NCBI GenBank assembly: GCA_045596625.1
Contig: JAZOCU010000009.1
Location: 1-64,000 of the forward strand
Direction of reading: 5' to 3'
Length of the DNA stretch: 64,000 bases
DNA from: Firm-04 sp045596625
Lineage (GTDB): Bacteria > Bacillota > Clostridia > Oscillospirales > Ruminococcaceae
Position 1 is the stretch's first letter; every line of letters begins with the position of its first letter. Below the pieces are notes generated by a model. It had not been told where the DNA came from. It did not search any database and saw nothing but the letters and a program-made list of their open reading frames with translations. The translations under genes and the position numbers were made by a program. Shown in pieces: positions 16,345 to 25,399 of this stretch.

Positions 16345-16377
16345 CGAAGCTCCCCAAATGGGGAGCTTCGGTTTTTC
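16345..16377 (+). terminator. Strong plus-strand terminator without an upstream gene
   Basis: A perfect 11-bp stem (CGAAGCTCCCC and its complement), loop AAAT, then GTTTTTCT. On the minus strand no U run follows, so it does not serve the pilus operon. It implies a transcript entering from the left on the plus strand. Confidence 0.8.
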
Positions 16378-16452
16378 TGTCCAAAACAGGACCGATCCAA
16401 TCACAACGAGGAGGAGGTCTTTTATAGCTGTGAAGAATTCCACAGTTACAAA

Positions 16453-19400
16453 TCAGACAGCATTTTGTGGGCCAAGACTCTCAGCCGGAATCAGCGCAGC
16501 TAAATATCGCAGCAGAAGAAGGGTGTCTGATGAATCGATGATTCCATCGTAGCAGCAATCCGCATTGTGCAGACCATCCGGGGTGATGTTGATTTCAGTA
16601 TTCTCCGTAATAAACCGGTTGATCAGGACGACATCATCAATCTTTAACAGACCATCTGTATTAATATCGCCGAAGAGAATTGATCCGACTACAAAACAGT
16701 CGGTTTCAGAAGTCGTTTCCTGTGGCACATAGGTGATCAACAGAGTACCGGTTTCATCTGCAACAGCATCGATGATATAGAGAATCTCCTCGGAAGACAG
16801 GTCAGCTTTTGAATCGAACATCTCATAGAAGTAGTACGTCATGTTGGGAGTCAAATCTGTAAAGGTGAGTGTAACGGTTTCTTTCTCTACAGGCTCTTCA
16901 GGAGCAGGATCATCGGCTGGCGGAGCATCCATCGCAATAAATGCGATGGTGTTGGTATCTGCATATTGATGTGCGTAACTATCAGTGTAGGCGGTGATGG
17001 TCAGAGAATCGGTTGACATTGAGATCATCGGTATTCGAATGGATAAGGAATTAGGGCTGGGGCCACTTGTGGTCATTGATACCGTCAATTTTTGATAGAG
17101 AACCTCGGACGTGGGGGATGCACTTATAATCTGACACTCTTTGTTTAGAACACATAATTCTTTCGGTGAGGTAGTGTTGTGTAGTTGCACCGAGATCGCA
17201 TCACCCAATGCATCCAAAACCGACTCGCTCAATTGCGCCGTATTAACATTGTATAATTGCTCCATACAAAATACACTGATGGTCGCGGGAAGCGTGAGGG
17301 AACAGAGTTTTGTGCCGATGAAATTATAGTCGCCCAATGCAGTCAGTGAGTCGGGCAGCTGAATGAAGATCAGATTAGTGCACAGAGCAAAGGCTTGTCT
17401 TCCGATTGTTGTGATTGAATCCGGCAAATCAATGGCGCGTATTTTTGTACAGCCGGCAAATGAAAAAATCCCGATTGACTGTATGCCATTTTGGATGGTG
17501 ACTGAAGTCAGCGCGGTGCAGCCCTGACATAGATAATCGGGAATAGAAGAAATGCTTCTTGGCAGGAACAGATTCGTTAATGCAGTACATTCCGCAAACG
17601 CACCTTCGCCCAATGACTGCAAGCTATCGGAAAGATTGATATACTGCAGGCTGCTGCATCCATAAAAAGCCCAATTGCCAATGCTTATTACCGATGAAGG
17701 AATATAGATGCTTTTCAGTTGCTTACAATTATAAAAAACGCCATTTTCAATTGTTTGCAGTCTGTAAGGCAGCTTTACATTGGTCAGATTATCACAATCT
17801 CCAAACGCCCATATTTGAAGATCAATGAGTGATGAGGGCAACTCTATGGAAGAAAGATTATCGCAATTATAAAATGCCCAATGGCCAATTATTTGTAGTG
17901 CAGCTGGAAAATGCATATCAGTCAGACTCGTGCAATTCAGAAATGCATTATTACCGATATTGATGAGCGTTATGGGCAGGTTTACAGTTTTAAGGTCAGG
18001 ACATTGTGCAAATCCACCTGGTGCAATGCTAATGACAGGCTTGCCGTCATATATGTAGGGAATTGTGATTGAAGTAATGCCAGGCATAGATTGAGTGCTG
18101 TCATTCCGAGTCAGACTAACCTCATATCCATTTCCATCATTGATAAGTCTATAACTCAGTGAATACTCCGCTTCTGTGTTTTCCCCGGATGAATCCGTTT
18201 CCGGTGAATCAGCTTTCGTTCCGTCATTTGGGCAGGTTCCAAACCCACCACGCATAAGCGTATATGAATAATAATATGATCCGATTGGCCCGGACACCGG
18301 TCGGAATTCTTTCGAGATTCCAAATGTATCCAACACTTCAATACCTAATTCGATCTTGAGGACAAAGTTGAGCTGTGACGAAATACATATATTGCACGCG
18401 TGAGAAGTATTATAGGTGAAATCTATTAATTCAATACCAACAGCTAATGTGCAGTAAATGTTGAGAGCTTCTTCGGCTAAGAGGTAAATTTCAGCAACCA
18501 CACCAAGACCAAGAAACGCACTGCCTTCAACGCAAAAAACAGGATCACCGCAACCGGTATAACTCAGATTCTGATAGCCATTCTTTTTGGAAAGAGACAT
18601 TCCCAATGTACCTTCCATAGAAGTGCCAATCGAAGCAGAACCTTCCAGTTCCAATGCCACAAATGGATACAATTCAACCGTAATACCCGGGTAGACCGGC
18701 AATACGAAGCCAGGCATTTCGACGCGCAAAGAATCCTCTTGCAATGTATCATTGTCAATGATGATATCGACGCCAATTGTGAACTCATAATCCGCCCGCA
18801 GAGTCACAATTTTTTCTCCATCCATTACATAGTATTCGAACTCGGGCTGCATGATCAGCTCGCCTGTGCCGTGAACAACTCCCACATCAAAGGATACTTC
18901 GTAAGAAGAAATGGGCTTATCCGGATCGATTGCCTTGGACATGATTACTTCTACACCTTCATCCGCAGCATCGGCATCAATTTCAGGCACAGTATTCGTT
19001 GCCTCCAAGCGGAAGAATTGGAAGAGCTCTTCCATATCCAGATTGGGATCTTCAGTGATTGTGATGTAATTTGTATTCGCATCAATATTGATGTCTGCGA
19101 CTTTCAGAACGACCCTGTTGGCATCTGCCTGATCGAACACCACGATATCACCGAGCTGCAAATTGATGATTCTTTGCTCGGCATTGGTAATCGTGTACAC
19201 CATCGTACCATCAAACGGATTTTCCTCAGCGTTGACCGTGTTCAGAGCAGCATTAGATTCGACAATCATGCAGTCGTCCGAAAAAACAGCGAAATTATAC
19301 GGCTCCTCTTCTGAAGACTCCGTCTCCAGTATGAGAATCTGCTCGGCGGGTAACTCGTCAAAGTCGGAAAGCGTGGTGGCGAAAAATTCAGCCATATATC

Positions 19401-19881
19401 GCGTCTGACGATTATTCGTAAACGATGCGCAAAGCGGTTCTTTGGTTTCTGGATCAGCTAAATACGCTTTTGCAAGGTAATAAGTAGGCATAGTGTCCGT
19501 ATCAATGGTGACAGTAACGTTGGTTTGACCGGCATAAACCGGCTGAGTTCCCGTGGCATAAAGTTCTGTCCCATCATCAGAATAAAGCGCAACGATCAGT
19601 AAGCCGTCGCACTGTGTCTGAAATTGCACATTGGCCATAATGTCATTCATTTCCAATGCATGGATCAAACTTCCCTTACTCTGTTCGTTCTCTTCTGACG
19701 CAGAGTCGGACGACAAATCCTTGGCAAGGAGTTTTCCGATCGAATCGGTCGCTGATACGCTGACTTCCATATCACTACAGTTTGCTGCATCGGAAATCCC
19801 CGCTGCAGTGGCAGAAAAACCTGACATCATAAATGTGTTTGCTAAAAGTAGTGAGGTTAGTGCGGACAGTATGCGCTTCAA
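16453..19881 (-). CDS. Secreted leucine-rich-repeat (BspA-type) protein with C-terminal dockerin
   Basis: A 1142-residue exported protein without a recognisable enzyme domain. Signal peptide residues 1 to about 26. The first 560 residues are beta-rich and acidic with no family I can name. A BspA-type LRR array follows at about 610-860, with repeats of the form F-x-x-C-x-x-L-x-x-I-x-L-P-x-x-L. Then comes a beta domain, and a dockerin at about 1075-1135 with Ca-binding loops DINTDGLLKIDD and ADCCYDGIIDSSD. The dockerin predicts attachment to a cohesin scaffold. BspA-type LRRs often bind proteins or cell surfaces, so this may be a non-catalytic adhesive cellulosome part. Start TTG at 19881: AAAAGGAG lies 11 bases upstream and nearby ATGs are out of frame. 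Confidence 0.85.
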   Translation of the reverse strand: MKRILSALTSLLLANTFMMSGFSATAAGISDAANCSDMEVSVSATDSIGKLLAKDLSSDSASEENEQSKGSLIHALEMNDIMANVQFQTQCDGLLIVALYSDDGTELYATGTQPVYAGQTNVTVTIDTDTMPTYYLAKAYLADPETKEPLCASFTNNRQTRYMAEFFATTLSDFDELPAEQILILETESSEEEPYNFAVFSDDCMIVESNAALNTVNAEENPFDGTMVYTITNAEQRIINLQLGDIVVFDQADANRVVLKVADINIDANTNYITITEDPNLDMEELFQFFRLEATNTVPEIDADAADEGVEVIMSKAIDPDKPISSYEVSFDVGVVHGTGELIMQPEFEYYVMDGEKIVTLRADYEFTIGVDIIIDNDTLQEDSLRVEMPGFVLPVYPGITVELYPFVALELEGSASIGTSMEGTLGMSLSKKNGYQNLSYTGCGDPVFCVEGSAFLGLGVVAEIYLLAEEALNIYCTLAVGIELIDFTYNTSHACNICISSQLNFVLKIELGIEVLDTFGISKEFRPVSGPIGSYYYSYTLMRGGFGTCPNDGTKADSPETDSSGENTEAEYSLSYRLINDGNGYEVSLTRNDSTQSMPGITSITIPYIYDGKPVISIAPGGFAQCPDLKTVNLPITLINIGNNAFLNCTSLTDMHFPAALQIIGHWAFYNCDNLSSIELPSSLIDLQIWAFGDCDNLTNVKLPYRLQTIENGVFYNCKQLKSIYIPSSVISIGNWAFYGCSSLQYINLSDSLQSLGEGAFAECTALTNLFLPRSISSIPDYLCQGCTALTSVTIQNGIQSIGIFSFAGCTKIRAIDLPDSITTIGRQAFALCTNLIFIQLPDSLTALGDYNFIGTKLCSLTLPATISVFCMEQLYNVNTAQLSESVLDALGDAISVQLHNTTSPKELCVLNKECQIISASPTSEVLYQKLTVSMTTSGPSPNSLSIRIPMISMSTDSLTITAYTDSYAHQYADTNTIAFIAMDAPPADDPAPEEPVEKETVTLTFTDLTPNMTYYFYEMFDSKADLSSEEILYIIDAVADETGTLLITYVPQETTSETDCFVVGSILFGDINTDGLLKIDDVVLINRFITENTEINITPDGLHNADCCYDGIIDSSDTLLLLRYLAALIPAESLGPQNAV

Positions 19882-19925
19882 TTGATCAACATCTCCTTTT
19901 GGTGTTTTAGCATTTTGACTCGTTG

Positions 19926-19954
19926 ATTATACCATGTTTTATCAGATTGGTCAA
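19926..19954 (-). promoter_or_regulatory. Promoter of the LRR-dockerin gene
   Basis: Minus strand TTGACC (19949-19954), 17-base spacer, TATAAT (19926-19931). The leader is about 40 bases. Supports the TTG start at 19881. Confidence 0.8.
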
Positions 19955-20122
19955 GTGATTGTGCAAGTAAACGATACCTGTAGATGCTGTACTACAATAG
20001 ATATTGGACAAAGCGAAAAGAGAACAGACTTATCCCCCCACGAATTTACGTCGCATTGTTCTAAACCTTCCACGGAACACATATGCATAACCAAGATTCA
20101 TTCTATGAACGAGGTGTTTTTC

Positions 20123-20866
20123 ATGAAACAGATTTGGAAGAAGATCGGGAAAAACAGCATGTGGCTTTTGCTGATGCTGGGTCTCTGTGGCGTTGGTATT
20201 CGTATTGCACTGGCAAATGCCGCGCCCTACTCCCCTGATGCCCTGCCCACGGTGGCACAATCCAACAGCAAGGATGTGATTTTTGTCCTTGATGCCGGGC
20301 ATGGAGGCATGGACGGCGGCTGCTCAACCGCTGACGGAGTGCCGGAAAAAGGCATCAATCTGAACATTATGCTTAATCTCCGTGAAATGCTTGAAGCAAT
20401 GGGCTATCCTGTGGTCGTTACCAGAGACAGTGATCGTTCCATACATGACAAGGGCATCGAAGGAATCGCCAATCAGAAAAGCTCAGATATGGATAACCGA
20501 CTTGCTCTTTTTAATAAGTATGACAATGCCGTTTGCATATCTATTCATCAAAATCAGTTTACAGATCCTCAATACAGTGGTGCGCAAATGTTTTATTCCG
20601 ATACCAATCCACAGAGTGAAGCATTGGCTCAGCAGCTTCAGAATCAATTCCGCGAAATGCTGCAGCCTGAAAATCAACGTGAAATCAAATTATGCGGCAC
20701 AGAACTGTTTCTTTGCTATTATTGCAAAAATCCAACCGTTATGGTAGAATGCGGTTTCTTATCGAATCCCAGTGAAGCAGCACTGCTCAAAACTACTGAG
20801 TATCAGCAGAAAGTTTCCTTTACTATCTTCAGTGCAATTCAGCAATGGATCAGTACACAAAAATAA
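20123..20866 (+). CDS. N-acetylmuramoyl-L-alanine amidase (Amidase_3, CwlD-like)
   Basis: A 247-residue cell-wall hydrolase. An N-terminal signal/anchor helix (about residues 10-31) precedes an Amidase_3 catalytic domain. The zinc site is recognisable: LDAGHGGMDGG (first His), a Glu in the EKGINLN segment, the His of ISIHQNQF, and the catalytic Glu in VMVECGFLSNPSEA. The enzyme cuts the bond between muramic acid and the stem peptide. Size and layout resemble CwlD of spore formers, but no spore genes adjoin, so a general wall-remodelling role is also possible. ATG 20123 is chosen over the open start at 19934 because GAGGTG lies six bases before it. It is a single-gene unit with a bidirectional terminator behind it. 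Confidence 0.88.
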   Translation: MKQIWKKIGKNSMWLLLMLGLCGVGIRIALANAAPYSPDALPTVAQSNSKDVIFVLDAGHGGMDGGCSTADGVPEKGINLNIMLNLREMLEAMGYPVVVTRDSDRSIHDKGIEGIANQKSSDMDNRLALFNKYDNAVCISIHQNQFTDPQYSGAQMFYSDTNPQSEALAQQLQNQFREMLQPENQREIKLCGTELFLCYYCKNPTVMVECGFLSNPSEAALLKTTEYQQKVSFTIFSAIQQWISTQK

Positions 20867-20881
20867 TTCTAACGCCATCAA

Positions 20882-20920
20882 AAAAGCTGTATTTGACCTT
20901 AATGATCAAATACAGCTTTT
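20882..20920. terminator. Bidirectional terminator between amidase and trxB-like gene
   Basis: A perfect 15-bp stem with a nine-base loop, flanked by A and T runs so that both strands end in U. It separates the converging amidase and nrd transcripts. Confidence 0.85.
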
Positions 20921-20928
20921 CCTATTAC

Positions 20929-21837
20929 TTATTGTGCATCGAGGAATCGGCAGGCTGCCAACGCTGCAGTTGCACCATCAGCAGTTGCTGTTACAATCTG
21001 TCGAACAGCTTTTGTCCGACAATCCCCTGCCACAAACAAACCTGGTGTATCGGTCAGACAACGCTCATCCGCAATCAAATAACCATAATCATCCAATGCC
21101 GCACAGGATGCAAACGCTTCATTATCCGGCTGCTGCCCGATCGCCACAAAGACACCGTTCACAGCAAGCTGCTCCTGCACACCGTTATCATATCGGATCT
21201 CAATGCTTTCCAGTACGCTCTCTCCGAAAAGGGCTGTTACCTTAGCTCCGGTGATCACCTTGATATTAGCAATCTTTTCGATCCTTGCCTGCAAGACCCG
21301 CTCTCCGGTCAAAGTCGGCAGATTCTGCACAATGGTAACCTGATCACATAGCTCGGAAAGCAAAACGGCATCCTGCAAAGCAGTATTTCCCCCGCCAATC
21401 ACAGCCACTTTCTGGCCACGGAAAAAAGCACCGTCACATACAGCACAATAACAAACACCGGCACCTACCAGACGTTCTTCATCCGGTAAACCAAGCATTC
21501 TATGTTTTGCACCGGTAGCGAGAATCACTGTCTTACCTTGATACGATGCATATTCTCCCTTTACAGTAAAACCGCTTTCCTCACGAGAAATACCTGTTAC
21601 CGTATCCAACTCCACATCAACATTCTGTGCCTGCACCTGAGATAATAACTGCTCTGCAAAGGCACTGCCGCTGATTGCCATTTGGGTAGGATAATTCTCG
21701 ATCTTGGGAGAAAACGTGATCTGACCGCCAAAATTTTCCTTCTCGATCACCAATACACGCTTTTCTGCACGACCGGCATACAGGGCAGCAGTCAATCCCG
21801 CCGGACCTGCGCCAATAATCACAATATCATACATCAT
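20929..21837 (-). CDS. trxB: Thioredoxin reductase-like flavoprotein
   Basis: A 302-residue FAD/NAD(P)H enzyme. The FAD site GAGPAGLTAALYAGRA is at the N-terminus; the redox pair is in CAVCDGAFF (about residue 135); the NAD(P) site is GGGNTALQDA; and the C-terminal FAD motif is TPGLFVAGDCR. It transfers electrons to thioredoxin-fold partners. The ATG overlaps the nrdD stop (ATGA), so it is co-translated with a ribonucleotide reductase that itself carries a thioredoxin-like C-terminus. That makes the nrdD tail a likely substrate, an inference. The NADPH-specific HRRxxxR motif is not seen after the GGGN site, so the electron donor (NADPH, NADH or ferredoxin-type) is open. Confidence 0.9.
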   Translation of the reverse strand: MMYDIVIIGAGPAGLTAALYAGRAEKRVLVIEKENFGGQITFSPKIENYPTQMAISGSAFAEQLLSQVQAQNVDVELDTVTGISREESGFTVKGEYASYQGKTVILATGAKHRMLGLPDEERLVGAGVCYCAVCDGAFFRGQKVAVIGGGNTALQDAVLLSELCDQVTIVQNLPTLTGERVLQARIEKIANIKVITGAKVTALFGESVLESIEIRYDNGVQEQLAVNGVFVAIGQQPDNEAFASCAALDDYGYLIADERCLTDTPGLFVAGDCRTKAVRQIVTATADGATAALAACRFLDAQ

Positions 21838-24248
21838 GCCTGATTTTCTCCGCAATCCTGTGCCGACACGGCTGCCTGCTCTGTGAATCGACGGATATTG
21901 GATACATTCACGATCCGATCAAAGCCATTCTCGGATACTACCACAAGCGTCGGTGCCTGCTTAATCCCATACTTAGCGACAAGCTCAGGAGAGTCATCTG
22001 CCATAACCTTTGTAAAAGCAATACCGGCTTTCTCAAGGAAGGTCACTGCCATACGGCAATTGGGACAAGTTGCTGTCGTAAAGAGCAATACTGTACCTGC
22101 AGCATCGGCAGGTGCAGAAGCAGAGGCAGCAGCCATAATCGGCGTCTCGGCAGGAACACCGCTGCGAGTCAGCTTAGAATTAGCAATATCATATACCTTA
22201 CGATCCAGATACTCCTGTGCTTTACCGTCATTGAAGTTCTTGACAGGACGATAATAGCCTGTAATCCGGCTGTAAACCTCTGTTGCTTCACCGCATTCGG
22301 GACAAGTTTGCTGCTCCCCTTCCAGATAACCGTGATTACGGCATACCGAATAGGTCGGGGACAAGGTATAATAAGGCAGTTTATAGTTTTCTGCAATTTT
22401 GCGCACCAGTGTTGCTGCAGCCTTCCAATCCGGCAGCTTCTCGCCAAGGAATGCATGGAATACTGTACCGGAGGTATAGCAGGTCTGCAGATCATCCTGC
22501 ACATCCAATGCCGTAAAGATATCAGCAGTATAACCAACAGGCAGATGGGAGCTATTGGTATAGTACGGAGTATCACCGGGCTTTGCTGCGGTGATGATAT
22601 CGGGATAGCGCTTCACATCGTGCTTTGCAAGACGATAGGTAGTAGATTCGGCAGGAGTTGCTTCCAGATTATACAGATCTCCATATTGCTCTTGATAATC
22701 GGAAAGACGCTCACGCATATGATCCAATACCTGCTTGGTGAATACCTGTGTCTCTAGATGTGTCAGATCCTTACGGAGCCACTTGGCATTCAGACCCACT
22801 TCGTTCATACCGATCAAGCCGATGGTTGAGAAGTGATTATCCAGTGTGCCAAGATACCGCTTCGTATAAGGATACAGACCCTCATTCAACAGCTTCGTAA
22901 TAATAGTACGCTTGATTTTCAGACTGCGTGCTGCAATATCCATCAGCTTATCCAGACGCTGATAGAAATCCTGTTCATTTTCTGCAAGATATGCAATACG
23001 TGGCATATTGATGGTAACAACGCCCACAGAGCCGGTGCTTTCGCCGCTGCCAAAGAAACCGCCGGTCTTTTTACGCAGCTCACGAAGATCCAGACGCAGA
23101 CGGCAGCACATACTGCGCACATCGCTGGGCTCCATATCACTGTTGATATAGTTGGAAAAATATGGCGTACCATATTTTGCGGTCATCTCAAACAACAGAC
23201 GGTTGTTTTCATTATCAGACCAGTCAAAATCACGAGTGATGGAATAGGTCGGGATCGGATACTGGAAGCCTCTGCCATGGGCATCGCCTTCGATCATGGT
23301 TTCGATAAATGCCTTGTTGATCATATCCATTTCGGCCTTACAGTCCTTATACTTAAAGCCGGCAGGCTTACCGCCGATAATGCAATCGAGCTCAGCCAGA
23401 TCCGAAGGTACAGTCCAGTCCAGTGTAATATTGGAAAACGGTGCCTGTGTGCCCCAACGAGACGGTGTATTGACACCGAAAATAAAGGACTCAATGCACT
23501 TCTTTACTTGATCGTAAGTAAGTCCATCTGCCTTGACAAAGGGTGCCAGATAGGTATCGAAGGAAGAGAATGCCTGTGCACCTGCCCACTCATTCTGCAT
23601 AATACCCAAGAAGTTTACCATCTGGTTGCAAAGTGTTGCAAGATGCTTTGCAGGAGCTGAAGTGATCTTACCCTCAACGCCGCCAAGGCCTTCTTGAATC
23701 AGCTGCTTGAGCGACCATCCGGCACAATATCCGGTCAGCATGGACAGATCATGAATATGCAGATCGGCATTGCGATGTGCATTGGCAATTTCATCATCAT
23801 AAATCTCAGAAAGCCAATAGTGCGCTGTGATCGCACCGGAATTGTTGAGAATCAGACCGCCTACGGAATAGGTTACGGTGGAATTCTCCTTAACACGCCA
23901 GTCACTGATCTTCACATAGCTATCTACGATCTCTTTATAATCCAAAATAGTGGATTTCAGATTACGCAGCTTTTCTCTCTGACGACGATACAGAATATAT
24001 GCCTTGGCAATGTCACCATAGCCCGCCTGGATCAGAACTGATTCCACGCTGTCCTGAATATCTTCCACAGCAATCAGACCATTCTGGATCTTCGGCTCAA
24101 AATCTGCGGTGACCTTCAATGCAAGCATATCAATGATCGTAGGATGATATTGCTTTTCCTGCGCTTTGAAGGCTTGCTCGATCGCTCTTGCAATCTTGTC
24201 CAGTTCAAATGAAACAGTTTTTCCGTCACGCTTTGTCACTTGATACAT
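21834..24248 (-). CDS. nrdD: Anaerobic ribonucleoside-triphosphate reductase with fused thioredoxin-like domain
   Basis: An 804-residue class III reductase that makes deoxynucleotides by glycyl-radical chemistry. Order: ATP-cone (about residues 1-95, begins YQVTKRDGKTVSFEL), the ten-stranded barrel, a zinc site with cysteines in CRNHGYL and CPECGEA (about 650-670), the glycyl-radical loop RITGYYRPVKNF (about 680), then an extra C-terminal domain of about 75 residues, TVLLFTTATCPNCRM..., with a CPNC redox motif and a cis-Pro-like QAPTLVVV. Length exceeds the usual 700 because of this tail. It lies between its activase nrdG and trxB, with NrdR boxes at the promoter. The fused domain suggests thiol rather than formate reduction. 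Confidence 0.93.
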   Translation of the reverse strand: MYQVTKRDGKTVSFELDKIARAIEQAFKAQEKQYHPTIIDMLALKVTADFEPKIQNGLIAVEDIQDSVESVLIQAGYGDIAKAYILYRRQREKLRNLKSTILDYKEIVDSYVKISDWRVKENSTVTYSVGGLILNNSGAITAHYWLSEIYDDEIANAHRNADLHIHDLSMLTGYCAGWSLKQLIQEGLGGVEGKITSAPAKHLATLCNQMVNFLGIMQNEWAGAQAFSSFDTYLAPFVKADGLTYDQVKKCIESFIFGVNTPSRWGTQAPFSNITLDWTVPSDLAELDCIIGGKPAGFKYKDCKAEMDMINKAFIETMIEGDAHGRGFQYPIPTYSITRDFDWSDNENNRLLFEMTAKYGTPYFSNYINSDMEPSDVRSMCCRLRLDLRELRKKTGGFFGSGESTGSVGVVTINMPRIAYLAENEQDFYQRLDKLMDIAARSLKIKRTIITKLLNEGLYPYTKRYLGTLDNHFSTIGLIGMNEVGLNAKWLRKDLTHLETQVFTKQVLDHMRERLSDYQEQYGDLYNLEATPAESTTYRLAKHDVKRYPDIITAAKPGDTPYYTNSSHLPVGYTADIFTALDVQDDLQTCYTSGTVFHAFLGEKLPDWKAAATLVRKIAENYKLPYYTLSPTYSVCRNHGYLEGEQQTCPECGEATEVYSRITGYYRPVKNFNDGKAQEYLDRKVYDIANSKLTRSGVPAETPIMAAASASAPADAAGTVLLFTTATCPNCRMAVTFLEKAGIAFTKVMADDSPELVAKYGIKQAPTLVVVSENGFDRIVNVSNIRRFTEQAAVSAQDCGENQA

Positions 24249-24304
24249 ACCATTACTCCTTTTGATTTGATTTTTTTCTGTTGATTATCACATCATACAA
24301 TAAA

Positions 24305-24997
24305 TTACAGTCCGCGCAGCGCGGCATGGGGAAGATACACTTGCACAATCTCAAGAAAATGTCGCATCTGCGACGGGGTACAGCCGGAAAGTCCGGGTTG
24401 GATCAAAGCACCGGAATCTTTGAACTGCTGCAGATAATAAGCCTGTGCTCCATGCAGCCATCGTCCGATGACATGAAAGGATTCGTCATTGTGATACTCT
24501 CTGACGACCGTAGTGCGGAATTCATAGGGAAGCTTACCGCGCAGCAAATAACGCACACTTTCATTGACTGCTTCAATTGATACGTGTCCCGTACCTACTG
24601 TTGCTGCATACTGATCGGGTGCATTTTTGATATCCATGGCAACCATATCAATGAGTCCGCTTTCACATACCTTGATCAGCGCATCGGGCAATGTGCCGTT
24701 GGTATCCAGCTTGACAGCATATCCCATATCACGGATCGGTTCGATGAACGCTGACAGATCCTGCTGCAGCAGCGGTTCTCCTCCTGTGATACAGATGCCA
24801 TCCAGCAATCCCTGCCGCTTCTTCAGATACGCATAAACCTCCTCGACCGTTAAGGGTTCAACAGGCTTTGCGTCAGTCACCAGCGGTGCATTATGACAAA
24901 ACGGACACCGTAAATTACAGCCATATGTGAAAATCGTGCAGGCTGTTTTTCCGGGATAATCCAGTAAGGTCAGCTTTTGCATTCCCGCAAGCAGCAT
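24305..24997 (-). CDS. nrdG: Anaerobic ribonucleotide reductase activating protein (radical SAM)
   Basis: A 230-residue radical SAM enzyme. CNLRCPFCHN (CxxxCxxC) binds the 4Fe-4S cluster and ITGGEPLLQ is the SAM-binding GGE motif. It abstracts a hydrogen from the NrdD glycine to form the radical. It is closer to the long pyruvate-formate-lyase-activase-like NrdG type (AGMQKLTLLDYPGKTACTIF) than to the 150-residue enterobacterial form. The frame is open to 25090, but ATG 24997 is chosen: AAGGAG lies nine bases before it and the upstream extension overlaps the leader and would approach the NrdR box. It is the first gene of the nrdG-nrdD-trxB transcript, 56 bases before nrdD. Confidence 0.92.
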   Translation of the reverse strand: MLLAGMQKLTLLDYPGKTACTIFTYGCNLRCPFCHNAPLVTDAKPVEPLTVEEVYAYLKKRQGLLDGICITGGEPLLQQDLSAFIEPIRDMGYAVKLDTNGTLPDALIKVCESGLIDMVAMDIKNAPDQYAATVGTGHVSIEAVNESVRYLLRGKLPYEFRTTVVREYHNDESFHVIGRWLHGAQAYYLQQFKDSGALIQPGLSGCTPSQMRHFLEIVQVYLPHAALRGL

Positions 24998-25086
24998 GGC
25001 AGTTCTCTCCTTTTGCGCATATGTGGCAGTGTGTTTTTCAAGAAGATTGTGTTTGCGTGGTTTTCGCAAAATTCGCATCCAGCAAA

Positions 25087-25102
25087 ACACAACATATTGT
25101 GT
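25087..25102. promoter_or_regulatory. NrdR box 1 (downstream)
   Basis: ACACAACATATTGTGT is an almost perfect 16-bp palindrome close to the NrdR consensus ACACTATATATAGTGT. Its centre is 32 bp from box 2, the spacing that puts two boxes on the same DNA face. Confidence 0.8.
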
Positions 25103-25118
25103 TTTGCTTTCGCTTCAG

Positions 25119-25134
25119 CCACAAGATTTGTGGT
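25119..25134. promoter_or_regulatory. NrdR box 2 (overlaps the transcription start)
   Basis: CCACAAGATTTGTGGT matches the palindromic NrdR pattern and begins about nine bases downstream of the -10 element. Binding here would block transcription start of nrdG-nrdD-trxB when nucleotide pools are high. No nrdR gene is in the window. Confidence 0.75.
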
Positions 25135-25142
25135 GTTCTTCT

Positions 25143-25171
25143 ATTGTAACAGCTTTCCCGCATTTTGTCAA
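25143..25171 (-). promoter_or_regulatory. Promoter of nrdG-nrdD-trxB
   Basis: Minus strand TTGACA (25166-25171), 17-base spacer, TACAAT (25143-25148). The leader is about 140 bases and contains both NrdR boxes. Confidence 0.82.
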
Positions 25172-25275
25172 TACATTCAGAAAATTTTTTATATTGACAA
25201 ATTCAATTCCAAGTTTTATAAGAAAATCTTGTTTCGAGACCGCCTTGCTTTTTCTTCTGTGAATCCGTCTCAAGC

Positions 25276-25304
25276 TTGACGAAACCCGACTTTCATGATA
25301 AAAT
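25276..25304 (+). promoter_or_regulatory. Proximal polA promoter (a second candidate lies upstream)
   Basis: TTGACG (25276-25281), 17 bases, TAAAAT (25299-25304). Another good pair, TTGACA (25194-25199) and TATAAG (25217-25222), also 17 apart, lies 80 bases upstream and may be a second start. Confidence 0.7.
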
Positions 25305-25399
25305 ATAACAGATATCTTATCCGGCAGATTCTTTGGAATCCGCCTGAAACAAAACACGCATCTTTTGCTATCCCATAGATACAGAAAGGATCCTATGCT

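Noticed and set aside
16345..16377. Terminator for the pilus or LRR-dockerin transcript
   Set aside because: On the minus strand the stem is followed by TGCTATC, not a U run; it fits only plus-strand transcription.
22090..22260. Separate glutaredoxin gene next to nrdD
   Set aside because: The CPNC domain is in frame with nrdD with no stop or restart, so it is a fused domain.
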